A model generated the notes under the pieces. That model had not been told where the DNA came from, searched no databases, and saw only the letters and a list, made by a program, of their open reading frames with translations. Of a DNA stretch of 64,000 nt, positions 1-8,741 are shown in pieces (position 1 is the stretch's first letter; every line of letters starts with the position of its first letter). Both the position numbers and the translations under genes were made by a program. This DNA comes from Tenacibaculum sp. (GTDB lineage Bacteria > Bacteroidota > Bacteroidia > Flavobacteriales > Flavobacteriaceae): positions 124,001 through 188,000 of the forward strand of contig JAKVCX010000001.1 in NCBI GenBank assembly GCA_022448525.1, read 5' to 3'.

Positions 1-951
1 ATACTTTAAACGCTCTTCAGTATCTGACTTTAATTTTGCTCGATGAGTTTGTAAATTACTACGTAAAGATGTTAATACTTTAATTGTTAAGTTATGCTTG
101 TGAACAAAACTGTCTTTACTTGCTGCCAATGTGGTGTAAGCATTTTTAAGACCTTCAAGTTCTTCTACTTTTTGCTCTAATTTAGTAACCTTACCAATAG
201 CCTGAGCATATTCAGCAGACTGTTTATCAGCGATTTCTTCTAACTCTTGACGAGCTTGCTTCAATAACGCATACTGTTCTTCTAGTTGTCCCTCAACTTC
301 TTTTTTCTTTTCAAGTGCTTTTGTGTGATTCTTTGTCGCTTCCACAATAGCAACTTGTAACTTATCTTCAACCTCTTTGATTTCTACTTCACGTTCTTTT
401 AAACGCGTAACAGCTGCTTGAGATTTGAATGATAATTCAGAAAGTAAGGTTTGTACATCTGCACTTTCAATTCGCTCCTGAAACATCGCCTTAGCTCTGT
501 TATCGGCACCAGAACGAACTTTCTCTGCTTCTTTTAACTCTTGTTCTGCCTTCGCTATTTTACTCTTTCTTCCCCAAAGATTATTCCACCAAGTATCTGG
601 TTTATTTTGAGCATCTTCTAATTCTATTCTAGCTCTTTCTAAAGCTTTTTGAGCATCGTCAATGATTTTTTGTTCATCAGCATTTAACGAAGAAAACTTT
701 TCAAAAATAATCCCAACCTCATCTTGATAGTCCGTTAAATCTTTAATAGCATCTAAAAGTGTAGTTCTATCTTTTTCTGCCATATTTACAACATCGTCTA
801 ATGTTGCGTTTAAAATTTTCTGTCTTACCTGAGGATCATCTTCTTGTGCTAATTTAGACTTCATGCTATCGATAGCTTTACCCCAATTAACATCAACTTT
901 TTCAGTTTTCTCGTTAGAATTCGTTTCTAATAAATCAAAATCATCAGACAT
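1..951 (-). CDS. Coiled-coil protein of unknown function, C-terminus cut by window edge
   Basis: The frame is open from an ATG at 951 down to base 1 without a stop (317 codons), so the C-terminus lies outside the window, which is why the ORF track misses it. The visible part begins MSDDFDLLETNSNEK and is dominated by charged heptad-like helices rich in Glu, Lys, Gln and Ala. A Trp-rich patch (TWWNNLWGRK) sits around residue 120. There is no signal peptide and I see no membrane segment, so a cytoplasmic coiled-coil protein is likely. I do not recognise the family; a partner of a TelA-type toxic-anion-resistance protein is only a guess. Confidence 0.75.
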   Translation of the reverse strand, partial: MSDDFDLLETNSNEKTEKVDVNWGKAIDSMKSKLAQEDDPQVRQKILNATLDDVVNMAEKDRTTLLDAIKDLTDYQDEVGIIFEKFSSLNADEQKIIDDAQKALERARIELEDAQNKPDTWWNNLWGRKSKIAKAEQELKEAEKVRSGADNRAKAMFQERIESADVQTLLSELSFKSQAAVTRLKEREVEIKEVEDKLQVAIVEATKNHTKALEKKKEVEGQLEEQYALLKQARQELEEIADKQSAEYAQAIGKVTKLEQKVEELEGLKNAYTTLAASKDSFVHKHNLTIKVLTSLRSNLQTHRAKLKSDTEERLKY

Positions 952-1085
952 TTTTTGTGCGTTTTTTATAGTTGTACAATTTTTAAAGTTAGCAATTTCG
1001 TTAAAAAAAATTATTTAAAATAATTATTCAACAAATAATATGTAGCACATTTTCTCAAAATGTTACAAGAAATCTCATAAAAAAG

Positions 1086-1113
1086 AAAACCGCTTTTGGA
1101 TAAAAGCGGTTTT
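1086..1113. terminator. Bidirectional intrinsic terminator
   Basis: A perfect 12-bp stem AAAACCGCTTTT / AAAAGCGGTTTT with a GGAT loop has A and T runs on the two sides, so it can act in both directions. It lies downstream of aceA, which is transcribed towards it on the minus strand, and upstream of the coiled-coil gene. Confidence 0.85.
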
Positions 1114-1175
1114 TACTTCAAACTAGAAATATATGTAAACAAACAACTAACTAAAACTTGAGAAGTTTTAGTATT

Positions 1176-2798
1176 TTATACTGTTGCTGTTGCAACTTCT
1201 TCTTCTGTTGCTTTAGAATCAAACTGATTAGATGTATTTTTCGACCCACCAGCTTTTAAAGCATTATCTCCTGAGAAGAATGTTTTGTGATCATCTCCTA
1301 AATCTGACCCTGCCATTCTTTGGTGTTTTACACAAGAAACTCCTTTTCTAATTTCTTGACGTTGCACCCCTTTTACGTAAGCTAACATTCCTTTCTCTCC
1401 GAAATATCCTTCTGCTAAATCATTCATATGAAGTGCAGTTGTGTGGTATGTCGGTAATGTAATTAAGTGGTGGAAAATTCCAGCTTCTCTAGCCCCATCT
1501 AATTGGAACGTTCTGATTTTCTCATCCGCTCTATTACATAATTCAGAACCATCGTATTTTGCATCCATTAAGTTTGCTCTGTCATAACCAGATACATCTT
1601 CTCCAGCTTCAACCATTGCGTCATACACTTGTGTACGGAAATTTAAAGTCCAGTTAAATGATGGTGAATTGTTGTAAACTAATTTTGCATTTGGCACAAC
1701 TTCTTTTACTCTGTTTACCATTGCTGCAATTTGACCTACGTGTGGAGTTGGCGTTTCAATCCATAATAAATCAGCTCCGTTTTGTAAACTTGTAACACAG
1801 TCTAAAACAACTCTATCGATATTCGTTCCATCTCTAAACTTATATAATCCATTAGCCAATCTTACTGGACGAACTAATTTCCCATCTCTTTTTAATAACA
1901 CTTCGTTATTTGTAACCTGATCTAAAGAAACTTCTTCACACTCAACGAAATCTAAATACTGAGAAGCTAAATCTCCTGGTTCTTGACTTACAGGTAATTT
2001 TTGAGTTAATCCAGCACCTTCAGAATCTGTTCTTGCAACAATAACTCCATCTTCAACTCCTAATTCTAGAAATGCATAACGAACAGCATTTAACTTAGCA
2101 ATAAAATCTTCATGCGGAACAGTTACTTTACCATCTTGGTGTCCACATTGCTTTGCATCTGACACTTGATTTTCAATTTGGATTGCACATGCACCAGCTT
2201 GAATCATTTTTTTAGCTAATAAATATGTAGCTTCTTCATTTCCAAAACCTGCATCAATATCAGCAATAATTGGAACAATATGCGTTTCGAAATTATCGAT
2301 TTGATCTTGTACATCTTCTCCAGCTTCTAACCTTCTGAATAAATCATTTAATTCGATAGCATCTGCCTGACGCAAGAAATCATAAATCTCTTCAATTAAA
2401 CCAGCAACTGCAGTTTTCTCGTGCATAGACTGATCAGGTAATGGTCCGAATTCAGAACGTAATGCTGCTACCATCCAACCTGATAAGTATAAATATTTTT
2501 TATCTGTAGTTTTATTATGTTTTTTAACCGCAATCATCTTTTGTTGAGCGACAAATCCATGCCAGCACCCTAAAGATTGAGTATATTGAGAAGAATCAGC
2601 ATCATAATCTGCCATATCTTTTCTCATGATTGAAGCTGTATATTTAGCAATATCTAAACCTGTTCTAAAACGGTTTTGTGTTGCCATTCTTGCAGCATTC
2701 TCTGGACTTATAGCGTTCCAAGATTTACCGAACTTTTCTTTTAAGTTTCTTACCGTTTCTAATGCAGAACTGTAACTTCCTTGTGGTAAATTTTTCAT
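1176..2798 (-). CDS. aceA: Isocitrate lyase, long form
   Basis: Cleaves isocitrate to glyoxylate and succinate, the first step of the glyoxylate shunt, allowing growth on acetate or fatty acids. The protein is 540 aa, close to the long (about 530 aa) bacterial subclass rather than the 430 aa E. coli type. The metal/substrate segment IADIDAGFG is at about 178-186 and the catalytic loop KQCGH at 216-220 carries Cys218; most homologues read KKCGH, so the second Lys is Gln here. WIETPTP lies further on. It follows aceB by 89 bp on the same strand and is probably cotranscribed with it, although a hairpin sits between the two genes. Confidence 0.96.
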   Translation of the reverse strand: MKNLPQGSYSSALETVRNLKEKFGKSWNAISPENAARMATQNRFRTGLDIAKYTASIMRKDMADYDADSSQYTQSLGCWHGFVAQQKMIAVKKHNKTTDKKYLYLSGWMVAALRSEFGPLPDQSMHEKTAVAGLIEEIYDFLRQADAIELNDLFRRLEAGEDVQDQIDNFETHIVPIIADIDAGFGNEEATYLLAKKMIQAGACAIQIENQVSDAKQCGHQDGKVTVPHEDFIAKLNAVRYAFLELGVEDGVIVARTDSEGAGLTQKLPVSQEPGDLASQYLDFVECEEVSLDQVTNNEVLLKRDGKLVRPVRLANGLYKFRDGTNIDRVVLDCVTSLQNGADLLWIETPTPHVGQIAAMVNRVKEVVPNAKLVYNNSPSFNWTLNFRTQVYDAMVEAGEDVSGYDRANLMDAKYDGSELCNRADEKIRTFQLDGAREAGIFHHLITLPTYHTTALHMNDLAEGYFGEKGMLAYVKGVQRQEIRKGVSCVKHQRMAGSDLGDDHKTFFSGDNALKAGGSKNTSNQFDSKATEEEVATATV

Positions 2799-2838
2799 AA
2801 TATTGTATTTCTAAATAAGTTGTTTATAATAATGACTT

Positions 2839-2877
2839 GCCCTTTAAATGTTGCCGCATTTTTGGGGCTTTTTTTTT
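2839..2877 (+). terminator. Terminator-like hairpin facing plus strand inside the aceB-aceA gap
   Basis: On the plus strand GCCC-TTTAAATG-TTGCCG-CATTTTTG-GGGC is followed by nine T residues, the form of an intrinsic terminator. Both flanking genes run on the minus strand, where the hairpin lacks a following U tract. It may stop antisense transcription, or act in the minus-strand mRNA as a processing or stability element. Confidence 0.55.
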
Positions 2878-2887
2878 GTTTTAATTT

Positions 2888-4483
2888 TTAAATGTATTGA
2901 TAAGCTGGAAGCGTTAAAAACTCTTCAAAATCTTCTGACAAGACTAAATCATCAAACAATTGAATCGCTAAATCAAACCTTCTAGTTTTGAATGATTCTT
3001 CTCCTACCAACTCTTTAATTTTTTCGATTTCTTGAGCTTTTAAATCTTGATACATTTCAACATCAAATTGCTCTTCACTTTCCAAACGAACACCTTTATG
3101 TAACCATTGCCAAATTTGTGTTCTAGAAATTTCTGCCGTAGCGGCATCTTCCATTAAGTTATATAAAGCAGCAGCACCGTTTCCTGCTAACCAACTTTCG
3201 ATATAAAGAATCCCAACATTAATATTATCACGAATACCAGTTTCTGTAACAGTTCCAACAGGCATTTCTACTAACTCCTCTTCTGTAACCGTTAAATCTT
3301 CACGCTTATTATCGATTTGATTTGCAGTTGGCATATGCTCATTAAACACATCCATTGCAACCTTAACCAATCCTGGATGTGCAACCCAAGTTCCGTCGTG
3401 ACCATTTTTAACTTCTTGTAACTTATCACCTTCTACTTTAGCATAAGCTGCTTTATTCGCTTCTTCGTCATTTTTAACTGGAATTTGAGCAGCCATTCCT
3501 CCCATTGCGTGAACACGACGAACGTGACAACGTTGAACTACTCTTTGAGAATATGCTTTCATAAATGGCGAGCTCATAGTTACTTGTGCTCGGTTTGGCA
3601 CTAAAAACCCTTCATGATTTCTAAACTTCTTTATGTACGAGAAAATATAATCCCATCTCCCACAATTAAGACCCGCCATATGATCTTTTAATTCATATAT
3701 AATTTCATCTAACTGAAAACTAGCTGTAATTGTTTCGATAAGTACAGTAGCTTTAATCGTATCTTGAGCAACACCTAAATATTCTTGAGCAAAAACAAAC
3801 ACCTCATTCCACCATCTTGCTTCCAAGTAGTGCTCTAATTTTGGTAAATAAAAATATGTTGCTGTTCCTTGCTCTAATAAAACTTTAATGTTATGGAAGA
3901 AGTACAATCCAAAATCTACTAATGACCCTGACATTTCCTCTCCATCCAACACAAAATGTCTTTCATTTAAATGCAAACCTCTTGGTCTTACTAACAAAAC
4001 AGCCGTTTCATCATTTAAACTATACGTTTTATCTTTCTTTTCGTTGTAGAACGAAATCGTTTTCGTGTTTGCATCAAATAAATTTTGTTGGCCATTTAAT
4101 ATGTTAGAAATTGTAGGAGAATTACTATCCTCAAAATCTGCCATAAACGTTTTCGCTCCTGAATTCAACGCATTAATTACCATCTTTCTATCAACAGGAC
4201 CAGTAATCTCAACTCGTCTATCCAATAAATCTTTTGGTAATGGTTTACATACCCAATCTGAATTTCTAATAGATTCTGTTTCTTTTGGAAAAGAAGGATA
4301 ATTTCCTTCATCAAAATACTGTTGTGTCTTGACTCTTTCCTCAAGCAACTCTAGTCGTTTATTATTAAACTTGACATGTAACTCTATTAAAAAAGCCTTC
4401 GCCTCTGGCGTTAAAATTGACTGGTAAGACTCTGCTTCAAATCCGCTGAACTGAATCTCATTTAGAATTGCTTTAGTTTCCAT
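2888..4483 (-). CDS. aceB: Malate synthase A
   Basis: Condenses glyoxylate with acetyl-CoA to malate, the second glyoxylate-shunt step. The 531-aa length fits the A isoform rather than the 720-aa G isoform. Recognisable segments are MADFEDSNSPT (114-124), the catalytic-Arg segment LLVRPRGLHLNERH (about 163-176) and GLNCGRWDYIFSY in the barrel. It is the first gene of the aceB-aceA pair and starts about 125 bp from the divergent ScfR-type regulator gene. The intergenic palindrome overlaps its predicted -33 element, so direct repression or activation by that regulator is plausible. Confidence 0.96.
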   Translation of the reverse strand: METKAILNEIQFSGFEAESYQSILTPEAKAFLIELHVKFNNKRLELLEERVKTQQYFDEGNYPSFPKETESIRNSDWVCKPLPKDLLDRRVEITGPVDRKMVINALNSGAKTFMADFEDSNSPTISNILNGQQNLFDANTKTISFYNEKKDKTYSLNDETAVLLVRPRGLHLNERHFVLDGEEMSGSLVDFGLYFFHNIKVLLEQGTATYFYLPKLEHYLEARWWNEVFVFAQEYLGVAQDTIKATVLIETITASFQLDEIIYELKDHMAGLNCGRWDYIFSYIKKFRNHEGFLVPNRAQVTMSSPFMKAYSQRVVQRCHVRRVHAMGGMAAQIPVKNDEEANKAAYAKVEGDKLQEVKNGHDGTWVAHPGLVKVAMDVFNEHMPTANQIDNKREDLTVTEEELVEMPVGTVTETGIRDNINVGILYIESWLAGNGAAALYNLMEDAATAEISRTQIWQWLHKGVRLESEEQFDVEMYQDLKAQEIEKIKELVGEESFKTRRFDLAIQLFDDLVLSEDFEEFLTLPAYQYI

Positions 4484-4509
4484 TTTATCTTTTTTAAATA
4501 ATTACTCTA

Positions 4510-4540
4510 CAATGTTATAAAATATTTTTGAACTCTCCAA
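4510..4540 (-). promoter_or_regulatory. Predicted promoter of aceB-aceA
   Basis: Read on the minus strand there is TTG (4540-4538), a 20-nt spacer and TAACATTG (4517-4510), one mismatch from the Bacteroidetes -7 consensus TAnnTTTG. This would give a leader of roughly 20-25 nt before the aceB ATG at 4483. Confidence 0.45.
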
Positions 4541-4553
4541 GCGAACGTTCGCT
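4540..4553. promoter_or_regulatory. Perfect 14-bp palindrome, probable operator of the glyoxylate-shunt regulator
   Basis: AGCGAACGTTCGCT is its own reverse complement and lies between aceB and the divergent regulator gene. Its right half (GTTCGCTATT, 4547-4556) recurs as a direct copy at 4582-4591, 35 bp further on. One copy touches the aceB -33 element and the other overlaps the regulator promoter, which is the arrangement expected for control of both genes by one protein. Confidence 0.6.
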
Positions 4554-4581
4554 ATTTTTATAAAAAATTCAATTTTTATAA

Positions 4582-4591
4582 GTTCGCTATT
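4582..4591 (+). promoter_or_regulatory. Second half-site GTTCGCTATT
   Basis: A ten-base exact repeat of the right arm of the palindrome, immediately upstream of the predicted -7 box of the regulator gene. An autoregulatory half-operator is the simplest reading. Confidence 0.45.
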
Positions 4592-4596
4592 ATTCA

Positions 4597-4604
4597 TAAC
4601 TTTG
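4597..4604 (+). promoter_or_regulatory. -7 promoter box TAACTTTG of the regulator gene
   Basis: An exact TAnnTTTG match ending only five bases before the ATG at 4610. Transcription from it would start at or within a few bases of the start codon, implying a leaderless or nearly leaderless mRNA, unless translation starts further downstream. Confidence 0.5.
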
Positions 4605-4609
4605 ATTTT

Positions 4610-6094
4610 ATGTTATTAGAAGAACAGTACATTCGCCTTATTTTTGGGCTTAAATTGAAGCAAATTAGAACAGAGAAAAAGCTTTCTCTTTTTGGTTTAG
4701 GAAAACTTACAGGATTATCAAAATCTTATTTAAATGAGATAGAAAAGGGAAAAAAATATCCCAAAACCGATAAAATCGCCATACTAGCAGAAAGTCTTGA
4801 AGTGCCATATGATCATTTAGTATCTTTAAAATTAGACAAAAACCTCGCTCCTATTGGTGAAATTTTACAATCTAAGATTTTAAAGGAAATACCTCTTGAC
4901 CTTTTCGGGATTCAGGAAAATAACTTAATTGATATTATAGCAAATGCACCTGCCAAAGTAAATGCATTCATCAGTACGATTATTAAAATTTCCCAAAATT
5001 ATAATCTTACAAGAGAGAGTTTCTTCCTAGCTTCTTTGCGTTCCTATCAAGAGGCACACAATAATTATTTTGAAGATATTGAAGAAAGTGTTGAAAAATT
5101 TGCGAAAGCTTACCACATTAATCTTAATAAAAAAATCACTTCAGAAGATTTAAAAGAAATTTTAATTGAAGAATTTGGTTACAATGTAGATACTGAAGAA
5201 TTGTCAAAACACACCAAATTAACAGACCTAAGAAACATTTACATTCCGAAGAAAAACACACTTTTATTAAGTAAAGAAATTTCAGAACCACAAAAAACAT
5301 TTATTTACGCTAAAGAAATAGCTTACAATTTCTTGAAAATTGAAGATCGATTGTACACTTTCCCTTGGATAAAATTTGAAAGTTTTGATCAAGTATTGAA
5401 TAACTTCATCGCCTCTTATTTCGCTGGTGCTTTAATTATCCCAAAACAACAATTAATAAATCAACTAAAAGATTTATTTAACAAAGAAGATTGGAATCCG
5501 CTTAGATTACATAAAATACTAACAAGTTATAATTGTTCCGATGAAACTTTTTATCAACGATTAACGAATATTCTACCAACGGCTTTTAATATTAAGAACT
5601 TGTTCTTTTTGCGTTTTACACATAAAGAAGGCTCTCCGAAATATCGTTTAAGTAAAGAATTACATATTACTCAACAGCAGGCTCCTCACGCCAATAGAAA
5701 TCAAGAACACTACTGTAGAAGATGGGTTTCTATCAAAACCATTCAAGATTTTGAAAATTCAGATCAAAAGAAATCTTCATCAGGAATTCAGATTTCATCT
5801 TACGAGAATTCAACGAATGAATATTTAGTATTGTCTTCAGCCAATAAAGATCCATTTAAAAAAGATATTTATCGAAGTATTAGTATTGGAATGCTTTTAT
5901 CTCCACACTTAAAACGAAAAGTCAAGTTTTTCAAAGAAGATACTTTTGAGAAAAATGTGGTTGGGGTGACTTGTGAATCTTGTTCCGTGAAAGACTGTAA
6001 AGAACGTGTATCAGAACCTTGGATACTAGATAAAAAAGCACGTTACAAAGAAATTGAAAACACCGTAAAAAACATCATCGAATCGTACGAGTAA
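4610..6094 (+). CDS. XRE/ScfR-family transcriptional regulator (RamB-like) of the glyoxylate shunt
   Basis: A 494-aa protein with an N-terminal helix-turn-helix (about 12-70, including GKLTGLSKSYLNEIEKGKKYP), a middle region resembling an IrrE/ImmA-type peptidase domain in which the HExxH motif is replaced (KEIAYNFL), and a C-terminal Cys-rich segment VTCESCSVKDCKERV. This layout is typical of short-chain fatty-acyl-responsive regulators such as RamB, which controls aceA/aceB in Corynebacterium. Divergence from aceBA across a palindrome supports the same job here. The inducing ligand and whether it activates or represses cannot be read from sequence. The start at 4610 follows the ORF track; the next in-frame Met options are far downstream and would cut the HTH. 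Confidence 0.85.
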   Translation: MLLEEQYIRLIFGLKLKQIRTEKKLSLFGLGKLTGLSKSYLNEIEKGKKYPKTDKIAILAESLEVPYDHLVSLKLDKNLAPIGEILQSKILKEIPLDLFGIQENNLIDIIANAPAKVNAFISTIIKISQNYNLTRESFFLASLRSYQEAHNNYFEDIEESVEKFAKAYHINLNKKITSEDLKEILIEEFGYNVDTEELSKHTKLTDLRNIYIPKKNTLLLSKEISEPQKTFIYAKEIAYNFLKIEDRLYTFPWIKFESFDQVLNNFIASYFAGALIIPKQQLINQLKDLFNKEDWNPLRLHKILTSYNCSDETFYQRLTNILPTAFNIKNLFFLRFTHKEGSPKYRLSKELHITQQQAPHANRNQEHYCRRWVSIKTIQDFENSDQKKSSSGIQISSYENSTNEYLVLSSANKDPFKKDIYRSISIGMLLSPHLKRKVKFFKEDTFEKNVVGVTCESCSVKDCKERVSEPWILDKKARYKEIENTVKNIIESYE

Positions 6095-6152
6095 TCACCT
6101 TGAAGTGTGCTGGTATTTTCTTATTTTAGCACTCGCAAACAAACAAAGATCT

Positions 6153-7796
6153 ATGGACATTAACTTCAATAAAAACGAAGACCACAATAAGTTGTTGGCT
6201 TCGGATTTAAAACAGCGTTTAGCCAAAATAAAATTAGGAGGAGGAGAAAAAAGAATTCAAAAACATCATGAAAAAGGCAAACTAACTGCAAGAGAGCGAA
6301 TTGACTATTTACTTGATAACGATTCTGACTCTATTGAAATTGGAGCTTTTGCTGGTGAAGGAATGTATAAAGAACATGGTGGATGTCCTTCTGGTGGTGT
6401 AGTTATCAAAATCGGTTATGTAAAAGGCAAGCAATGTATTGTAGTAGCAAATGACGCTACTGTAAAAGCCGGTGCTTGGTTTCCTATCACAGGAAAAAAG
6501 AATTTAAGAGCTCAAGAAATTGCAATCGAAAACAGATTACCAATTATTTATTTAGTGGATTCTGCTGGTGTGTACTTACCAATGCAAGATGAAATTTTTC
6601 CAGACAAAGAACATTTCGGACGAATTTTCAGAAATAATGCGGTAATGAGCAGTATGGGAATTACACAAATTGCCGCTGTTATGGGAAGTTGTGTTGCTGG
6701 TGGAGCGTATTTACCAATTATGAGTGATGAAGCTTTGATTGTAGATAAAACAGGAAGTATATTTTTAGCAGGAAGCTATTTAGTAAAAGCCGCTATTGGT
6801 GAAGCTATTGACAATGAAACTTTAGGTGGAGCAACAACACATTGTGAAATTTCTGGGGTTACCGATTACAAAGCTAAAGATGATAAAGACGCTTTAGATC
6901 GTATTAAAAATGTAATGGATAAAATTGGAGACTTTGAAAAGGCTGGTTATAACAGATCAGAAAGCAAAGCTCCTGCAAAAGATGAAAACGAAATCTTTGG
7001 AATTTTGCCAAAAGCGCGTCATGAACAATATGACATGATAGAAATTATAGAGCGCTTGGTGGATAATTCTGAATTTGACGAATATAAAGCTGGATACGGA
7101 CAAACCATTATTACAGGTTATGCAAGAATTGATGGCTGGGCAGTTGGTATTGTAGCGAATCAAAGAAAAATTGTAAAATCAAAAGGTGCAAAAACTAAGC
7201 CTAGTGAAATGCAATTTGGTGGAGTAATTTATTCTGATTCTGCTGACAAAGCAACTCGTTTTATTGCAAACTGTAATCAGAAAAAAATTCCTTTAGTATT
7301 CCTACAAGACGTTACTGGATTTATGGTAGGAAGTAAATCTGAACATGGTGGAATTATTAAAGATGGAGCCAAAATGGTAAATGCTGTTAGTAATTCAGTA
7401 GTTCCTAAGTTCACTATTGTAGTTGGAAATTCATACGGAGCTGGAAATTACGCCATGTGTGGAAAAGCATACGATCCAAGATTAATAGCCGCTTGGCCAA
7501 GTGCCGAATTAGCGGTTATGAGTGGTGCTTCTGCTGCTAAAGTTTTACTACAAATAGAAACTGCTGCTTTAAAGAAGAAAGGTGAAGAGATTACTAAAGA
7601 GAAGGAAGAAGAATTATTTAACAAAATTAAATCTAGATACGACGAACAAATTTCTCCGTATTATGCTGCAGCTAGAATTTGGACAGATGCAGTTATTAAT
7701 CCGTTAGATACAAGAAAATGGATTTCAATGGGAATTGAAGCAGCAAATCATGCGCCAATTGAAAAGCCATTTAATTTGGGAGTTATTCAAGTTTAA
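6153..7796 (+). CDS. Acyl-CoA carboxylase, carboxyltransferase (beta) subunit
   Basis: Carboxyltransferase half of a biotin-dependent acyl-CoA carboxylase, with a crotonase-like fold duplicated into N and C domains. Typical segments are LTARERIDYLLD, CVAGGAYLPIMSDEAL, IFLAGSYLVKAAIGE and, in the C half, GNSYGAGNYAMCGKAYDPR. The pattern is closest to methylcrotonyl-CoA carboxylase beta chains (leucine degradation), but propionyl- or geranyl-CoA specificity cannot be excluded. No biotin carboxylase subunit is nearby. The ORF track begins at 6105; I chose the ATG at 6153 (547 aa) because the first 16 track residues are not family-like and a TATTTTAG promoter-like box lies at 6122-6129, inside that extension. 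Confidence 0.88.
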   Translation: MDINFNKNEDHNKLLASDLKQRLAKIKLGGGEKRIQKHHEKGKLTARERIDYLLDNDSDSIEIGAFAGEGMYKEHGGCPSGGVVIKIGYVKGKQCIVVANDATVKAGAWFPITGKKNLRAQEIAIENRLPIIYLVDSAGVYLPMQDEIFPDKEHFGRIFRNNAVMSSMGITQIAAVMGSCVAGGAYLPIMSDEALIVDKTGSIFLAGSYLVKAAIGEAIDNETLGGATTHCEISGVTDYKAKDDKDALDRIKNVMDKIGDFEKAGYNRSESKAPAKDENEIFGILPKARHEQYDMIEIIERLVDNSEFDEYKAGYGQTIITGYARIDGWAVGIVANQRKIVKSKGAKTKPSEMQFGGVIYSDSADKATRFIANCNQKKIPLVFLQDVTGFMVGSKSEHGGIIKDGAKMVNAVSNSVVPKFTIVVGNSYGAGNYAMCGKAYDPRLIAAWPSAELAVMSGASAAKVLLQIETAALKKKGEEITKEKEEELFNKIKSRYDEQISPYYAAARIWTDAVINPLDTRKWISMGIEAANHAPIEKPFNLGVIQV

Positions 7797-7838
7797 TTAT
7801 TTTTACAGGAATTTTTTTACAAAATATAATATCAGGAA

Positions 7839-8561
7839 ATGGGAAGAGCATTTGAATTTAGGAAAGCAAGAAAGATGAAACGTTGGTCTGCAATGGCTAA
7901 AACCTTTACTAGAATTGGTAAAGACATAGTTATGGCTGTAAAAGAAGGCGGACCGAATCCTGAAACCAATTCTCGTTTACGTGTTGTAATCCAAAATGCA
8001 AAGGCTGCAAATATGCCTAAGGATAACGTAGCGCGTGCAATTAAAAAAGCATCAGATAAAGATACTGCAAACTATAAAGAAGTTTTATTTGAAGGATATG
8101 CTCCTCATGGAATTGCCATTGTGGTAGAAACTGCTACAAACAACAACAACAGAACAGTTGCTAATGTAAGAGCTGCTTTTAATAAATGTAATGGAAACTT
8201 AGGAACTTCTGGATCAGTTGTATTTATGTTTGATCATGTAGTAAACTTTAAAGTGAAAGAAGAATCTTTAGGAATGGACTTGGAAGAGTTCGAAATGGAA
8301 ATGATTGACTTTGAAGTTGAAGAAGTTTTTGCCGACGAAGAAGATAACAGTATTATGTTATACGCTCCGTTTGGACAGTTTGGTGCCATTCAAGGATATT
8401 TAGAGGAAAACAATATTGAAATTGTTTCATCTGAATTTGAAAGAATTCCTACTACGACAACAAAACTTAGTGAAGAACAACAAGCTGATGTTGAGAAGCT
8501 TTTAGAACGTTTAGAAGAAGATGATGATGTCAATCAAGTCTACCACTCGATGGAGATGTAA
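7839..8561 (+). CDS. yebC: YebC/PmpR-family (TACO1-like) translation/transcription regulator
   Basis: A 240-aa member of the YebC/TACO1 family, with the characteristic N-terminus MGRAFEFRKARK, the segment LRVVIQNAKAANMPKDNVARAIKKA and NNNNRTVANVRAAF. Family members act as DNA-binding regulators in some species, and recent work links them to relieving ribosome stalling on proline-rich stretches. Cytoplasmic, of normal family length, and 42 bp downstream of the carboxylase gene. A strong terminator follows, so it probably ends that transcription unit. Confidence 0.93.
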   Translation: MGRAFEFRKARKMKRWSAMAKTFTRIGKDIVMAVKEGGPNPETNSRLRVVIQNAKAANMPKDNVARAIKKASDKDTANYKEVLFEGYAPHGIAIVVETATNNNNRTVANVRAAFNKCNGNLGTSGSVVFMFDHVVNFKVKEESLGMDLEEFEMEMIDFEVEEVFADEEDNSIMLYAPFGQFGAIQGYLEENNIEIVSSEFERIPTTTTKLSEEQQADVEKLLERLEEDDDVNQVYHSMEM

Positions 8562-8587
8562 ACTCAAAAAACATATTATTTTTCAAG

Positions 8588-8617
8588 AAAAACCCGCAAG
8601 TAAACTAGCGGGTTTTT
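8588..8617 (+). terminator. Intrinsic terminator after yebC
   Basis: Ten-bp stem AAAAACCCGC / GCGGGTTTTT around an AAGTAAACTA loop, ending in a T run. Confidence 0.85.
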
Positions 8618-8741
8618 ATGTTATCTTAAATTATTTATACTTGTATATATGCTGATTATTTATTCCCTCTTTACTCTTTTAATTTATTTTGTATTGTTTT
8701 TATATTTTTAGTCTGATTTAAAATTTCAAAATATTTAGTCT

